Below are positions 62,086 to 64,000 of a stretch of 64,000 nt of DNA, piece by piece; the stretch's first letter is position 1, and each line of letters begins with the position of its first letter. The notes below the pieces were generated by a model, which was not told the DNA's origin, did no database searches, and saw only the letters and a list, made by a program, of their open reading frames with translations. Where the stretch lies: IMG/VR virus record IMGVR_UViG_3300030060_003348, positions 1 to 64,000 of that record, one strand, 5' to 3'. This stretch comes from a virus. The translations under genes and the position numbers were made by a program.

Positions 62086-62672
62086 ATATAAAAGAATATA
62101 ATAGTGACCCAAGATACTGGGCAGTATGGGAAAAGATGCAACTACTTGGCATACAAGATGTTAGCACGGATAGACAAGAAAAAAATGGTACAATAGTTTG
62201 GCGATTACCAATCAAAAATAACTGGCCAAGACAAAATGCTAGTTTTATTGAAGTGGCTAGTTTTAGCACTGGATATGTAAGAAACCAGAATAGTGGTTAC
62301 AGTAACTATCAACTCAACAAAAGATGTATGGGCGAACCAGAATACTTCAAGAGTTATAAGTGGGTTGATGGTGAGCAAGTATGGGACGGTAAATATAGAA
62401 AGTTTGAAACTCGTAAGTGTGTACTAATACCAATAGAAATAGAAAGATTAGAGTATTTATTAAAGTATTGTATTAAAAACTATTATATTAAACATGCTAA
62501 TCAAGTACCGAATGGTGAGTTTTATCCAAAGTGGATGTATGAAAGTGACAATTTAACGCAAGATAAGTATAATGAGGCGTACAACAACGGTTACAGTGAT
62601 GGAGTCACGGAAACTCTTAACAATCAAAAAGTAACAGTAATAGTAAATGAACAAAAATATAAGATAATATAA
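62082..62672 (+). CDS. Hypothetical protein, 196 residues
   Basis: MNIKEYNSDPRYWAVWEKMQ at the start, KNGTIVWRLPIKNNWPRQNA in the middle and NNGYSDGVTETLNNQKVTVI at the end. Aromatic-rich alpha/beta protein of a family I do not recognise. It starts within an ATGA overlap and lies one base before the next gene, so it shares their operon. Confidence 0.65.
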   Translation: MNIKEYNSDPRYWAVWEKMQLLGIQDVSTDRQEKNGTIVWRLPIKNNWPRQNASFIEVASFSTGYVRNQNSGYSNYQLNKRCMGEPEYFKSYKWVDGEQVWDGKYRKFETRKCVLIPIEIERLEYLLKYCIKNYYIKHANQVPNGEFYPKWMYESDNLTQDKYNEAYNNGYSDGVTETLNNQKVTVIVNEQKYKII

Positions 62673-62673
62673 T

Positions 62674-62859
62674 ATGGAAAGAAAAATATTTTGGAGTGAT
62701 AAGGCTTCACCAAATGGAAAATATCGTGGTGGTATATACTTCAGGTCTTTTGACTTAAACAAATTCATGAAACTAGTAGAAAAAGAAGAAGGAGAAGTAG
62801 TTGGTTTAGAATTTGAAGACAATAATGTAAATATAATAATAAAAGAATATGATAAATAG
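62674..62859 (+). CDS. Hypothetical protein, 61 residues
   Basis: MERKIFWSDKASPNGKYRGG, then IYFRSFDLNKFMKLVEKEEG and VVGLEFEDNNVNIIIKEYDK. The strand-helix-strand order suggests a small folded domain. It overlaps the next gene by 11 bases. Function unknown. Confidence 0.6.
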   Translation: MERKIFWSDKASPNGKYRGGIYFRSFDLNKFMKLVEKEEGEVVGLEFEDNNVNIIIKEYDK

Positions 62860-63019
62860 ATTATTTGGAAAGAGATTAGGACAAGATGAACAACTATTAA
62901 AAAATATAGAAGAATATGAGCAAAAAGAGAAAATTAAACAGCAAGAATCCGAAATACTGGGACAAAAGCCAGGTAACCGAAAAGCCAATACTGAAAAAAG
63001 TATTGATGAAAGAGGTTAA
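62849..63019 (+). CDS. Helical protein, 56 residues, overlapping another frame
   Basis: MINRLFGKRLGQDEQLLKNI, then EEYEQKEKIKQQESEILGQK. A charged helix with coiled-coil character. It overlaps the upstream gene by 11 bases, which supports the start. The second half (from 62916) is covered by a different frame that is also protein-like. One of the two may be spurious, or both may be made. Confidence 0.45.
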   Translation: MINRLFGKRLGQDEQLLKNIEEYEQKEKIKQQESEILGQKPGNRKANTEKSIDERG

Positions 63020-63053
63020 AGGCTGTAAAGTATACGGAGTATGGTACAAATAA
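62916..63053 (+). CDS. Basic protein, 45 residues, overlapping frame
   Basis: MSKKRKLNSKNPKYWDKSQV, then TEKPILKKVLMKEVKGCKVY and GVWYK. The composition (Trp, Tyr, Lys, Pro) and the end VYGVWYK are strongly protein-like, arguably more than the overlapping 62849-63019 frame. It shares 104 bases with that gene in another frame. Confidence 0.45.
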   Translation: MSKKRKLNSKNPKYWDKSQVTEKPILKKVLMKEVKGCKVYGVWYK

Positions 63054-63475
63054 CGAGGTGAGGGTGGTAGCGCGTGAGATGTGTTGGTATGAGGTTCTTA
63101 GTCCTCCCTTCTTACTCACTTGGCAGAACGGCAGGATAAAGCAAAAATACGAGAGTAAGCTAATGCACTTATGTGATTATGGGCGCTCGTATAGAACCAC
63201 ACCTGCCCGACTTCGTTTTATAATACTTAGTAAGGGTCTCCTAGGCTCGCCCCGAAAAGTATGACACTAGCTCCTTAAGCGATAGCAAGGAAGAACAAAG
63301 ATCGAGCACGAAGAGGTTTGGGATAGACGTTTCACGAAATCTCCAATAGAATAAAACTTTGTGTGTCGAGCCTTGTGCTGTTGGGAGTAGGAAACTAGGT
63401 ACTGGAGATACAGGAAACACGGTTGCGCTCGTGCTGAAAACAATGAGGTTCGATTCCTCACTAGTTACAAAACAA
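63054..63475 (+). other. Gene-free, structured 420-base stretch
   Basis: No convincing coding frame, and the GC content is clearly higher than that of neighbouring genes. Several helices can be drawn: AGGTGAG/CTCACTT (63056-63121), GGGC/GCCC (63181-63208), CCTT/AAGG (63273-63290), and AGCACGA (about 63305-63311) with TCGTGCT (63429-63435). Its 3' end carries a tRNA-like element (63392-63468). It may be a long non-coding RNA, a broken RNA gene, or a replication site. I see no known RNA family. Confidence 0.5.
63392..63468 (+). ncRNA. tRNA-like element, degenerate cloverleaf
   Basis: Seventy-seven bases. An acceptor-like stem AACTAG (63393-63398) pairs with CTAGTT (63461-63466). A short D-like hairpin CTG-GAGATA-CAG (63402-63413) and an anticodon-like hairpin CACG/CGTG with an eight-base loop (63418-63433) follow. 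The T arm is perfect: TGAGG-TTCGATT-CCTCA (63444-63460). No CCA is encoded, the D loop lacks GG, and the anticodon loop has eight bases. It is therefore a decayed tRNA or a tRNA mimic, not a standard tRNA gene. Confidence 0.4.
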
Positions 63476-63500
63476 ATACGAATAAAGTAGGATAATATAA
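63476..63500 (+). promoter_or_regulatory. Repeated promoter element, copy 7
   Basis: ATACGA (63476-63481), nine bases, GATAATATAA (63491-63500). It lies 26 bases before the ATG at 63527 and just after the tRNA-like element. Confidence 0.75.
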
Positions 63501-63526
63501 ATGTAAAATCAATTAAATTAAATAGT

Positions 63527-63910
63527 ATGACAAAAGAACAATTAGAAACAAATTTAGCAGCGTTAAAACTGCTACAAAACGAAACAAATGAAAAGTTAGC
63601 TGACCACAAGGTACAAATATCTTTGTTAGAAAAACAATTAGAAGACATTAATAAGCCAGAAATCACACCTATGATGATAGATGAGATTCATAGTGCTGTA
63701 GAAAAAGCTATTGAAGGCTTTGACTTTAGCAATAATGATAACTATGAGTTTGAGTTTGGTATGGAGTATGACGGTAAGGTGTTCGTTGAAAACGTAGACT
63801 TACAATGTGCTTATGAATTGACAGAAAATATAGTAGATAAAGTTTGCAACTTATTCAAAGAAGCCGAGTGTCCAACTGATAAAGATGAAAGCGATGAAAC
63901 TAACAAGTAA
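63527..63910 (+). CDS. Coiled-coil protein, 127 residues
   Basis: MTKEQLETNLAALKLLQNET, then NEKLADHKVQISLLEKQLED, a clear N-terminal coiled coil. An acidic alpha/beta part follows with FEFGMEYDGKVFVENVDLQC. The leader contains ATTAAATTAAAT as at 7530 and before GroEL. It follows promoter copy 7. Function unknown. The acidic end overlaps the next gene by 26 bases. Confidence 0.65.
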   Translation: MTKEQLETNLAALKLLQNETNEKLADHKVQISLLEKQLEDINKPEITPMMIDEIHSAVEKAIEGFDFSNNDNYEFEFGMEYDGKVFVENVDLQCAYELTENIVDKVCNLFKEAECPTDKDESDETNK

Positions 63911-64000
63911 AAAAGTAAAACAATATATGGAATGGCGAACAGATGAAGAGCTAAGACATTGCCCTGATGCTATCGCTAAAGCTTGTAACGACTTGTTCCA
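63885..64000 (+). CDS. Hypothetical protein, N-terminal part
   Basis: An open frame running off the window: MKAMKLTSKKVKQYMEWRTD and EELRHCPDAIAKACNDLF. The start may be 63885 or 63894 (in-frame ATG). The visible part is helical and basic. The 3' end is outside the window, so no family can be given. Confidence 0.5.
   Translation, partial: MKAMKLTSKKVKQYMEWRTDEELRHCPDAIAKACNDLF

Noticed and set aside
63146-63175. Another ATACGA that could be a further promoter copy
   Set aside because: The bases nine positions on do not form GATAATA, so the half-site alone is not counted.
63058-63264. 68-residue frame starting with GTG in the gene-free stretch
   Set aside because: Rare start, no leader, unusual composition compared with all neighbouring proteins; the stretch is better explained as non-coding.
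63392-63468. A standard tRNA gene
   Set aside because: The D loop lacks GG, the anticodon loop would have eight bases and position 1 does not pair, so only a tRNA-like call is justified.
1-64000. Signs of a temperate or mobile lifestyle (integrase, repressor, transposase, attachment sites)
   Set aside because: None of these was recognised in any frame; the phage appears lytic within the limits of the window.

Overview
This window is most of a tailed double-stranded DNA phage genome, probably a podovirus, that infects a marine Bacteroidetes (flavobacterial) host. The phage assignment rests on a full virion set: large terminase, portal, scaffold, major capsid protein, tail tube, tail stabilisation protein, internal virion proteins, fibres, holin and endolysin. 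The order and the sequence style of the terminase, portal, capsid and stabilisation proteins recall the broad crAss-like and Cellulophaga-podovirus lineage, which is an inference. The host assignment rests on AT-rich, A-rich start-codon leaders without Shine-Dalgarno sites, a secreted protein with GCTD-type repeats and a type IX secretion-like C-terminus, flavobacterial-style signal peptides and a class II ribonucleotide reductase.

Layout. Positions 1-7743 (+) carry replication and nucleotide genes: an SSB-like tail, a T7 gp4-like primase-helicase, a dCMP-hydroxymethylase-like enzyme, a GIY-YIG/MazG fusion, a small P-loop ATPase, a second MazG-like protein, a PD-(D/E)xK nuclease and a B12-dependent ribonucleotide reductase. 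They are followed by an outer-membrane barrel protein, a membrane protein and a histone H1-like protein, and the block ends at a strong terminator (7762-7789). Positions 7960-59341 (-) form one very long late block. Read in transcription order from 59.3 kb it holds lysine-rich small proteins that share an N-terminal tag, GroEL/GroES, holin, four fibre genes, terminase, portal, scaffold, capsid, tail genes, the 2540-residue stabilisation protein, internal virion proteins including a 3404-residue giant protein, and last an envelope-directed set (lipoprotein, thioredoxin-like protein, adhesin, endolysin). Positions 59.6-64.0 kb (+) carry many tiny genes, seven of which sit just behind copies of one repeated element, ATACGA-N9-GATAATA. 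An eighth copy on the minus strand faces the late block. If the genome is circular or circularly permuted, the two plus-strand blocks join.

How the parts may work together. The repeated element probably is the phage promoter that fires the small early genes and, divergently, the late block. The enzymes at the left end would supply and possibly modify dNTPs. The late block builds a podovirus with very large ejected proteins. GroEL/ES may fold capsid or giant proteins, and the secreted and membrane proteins may alter the host envelope. The strongest candidates for undescribed biology are the tag-sharing small proteins (52.4-59.3 kb), the repeated promoter with its mini-gene array, the type IX-like secreted repeat protein, the 3404-residue polyvalent protein, and the structured, gene-free stretches at 60.1-60.3 and 63.05-63.47 kb. 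No integrase, repressor, CRISPR array, insertion sequence or complete canonical tRNA gene was recognised.
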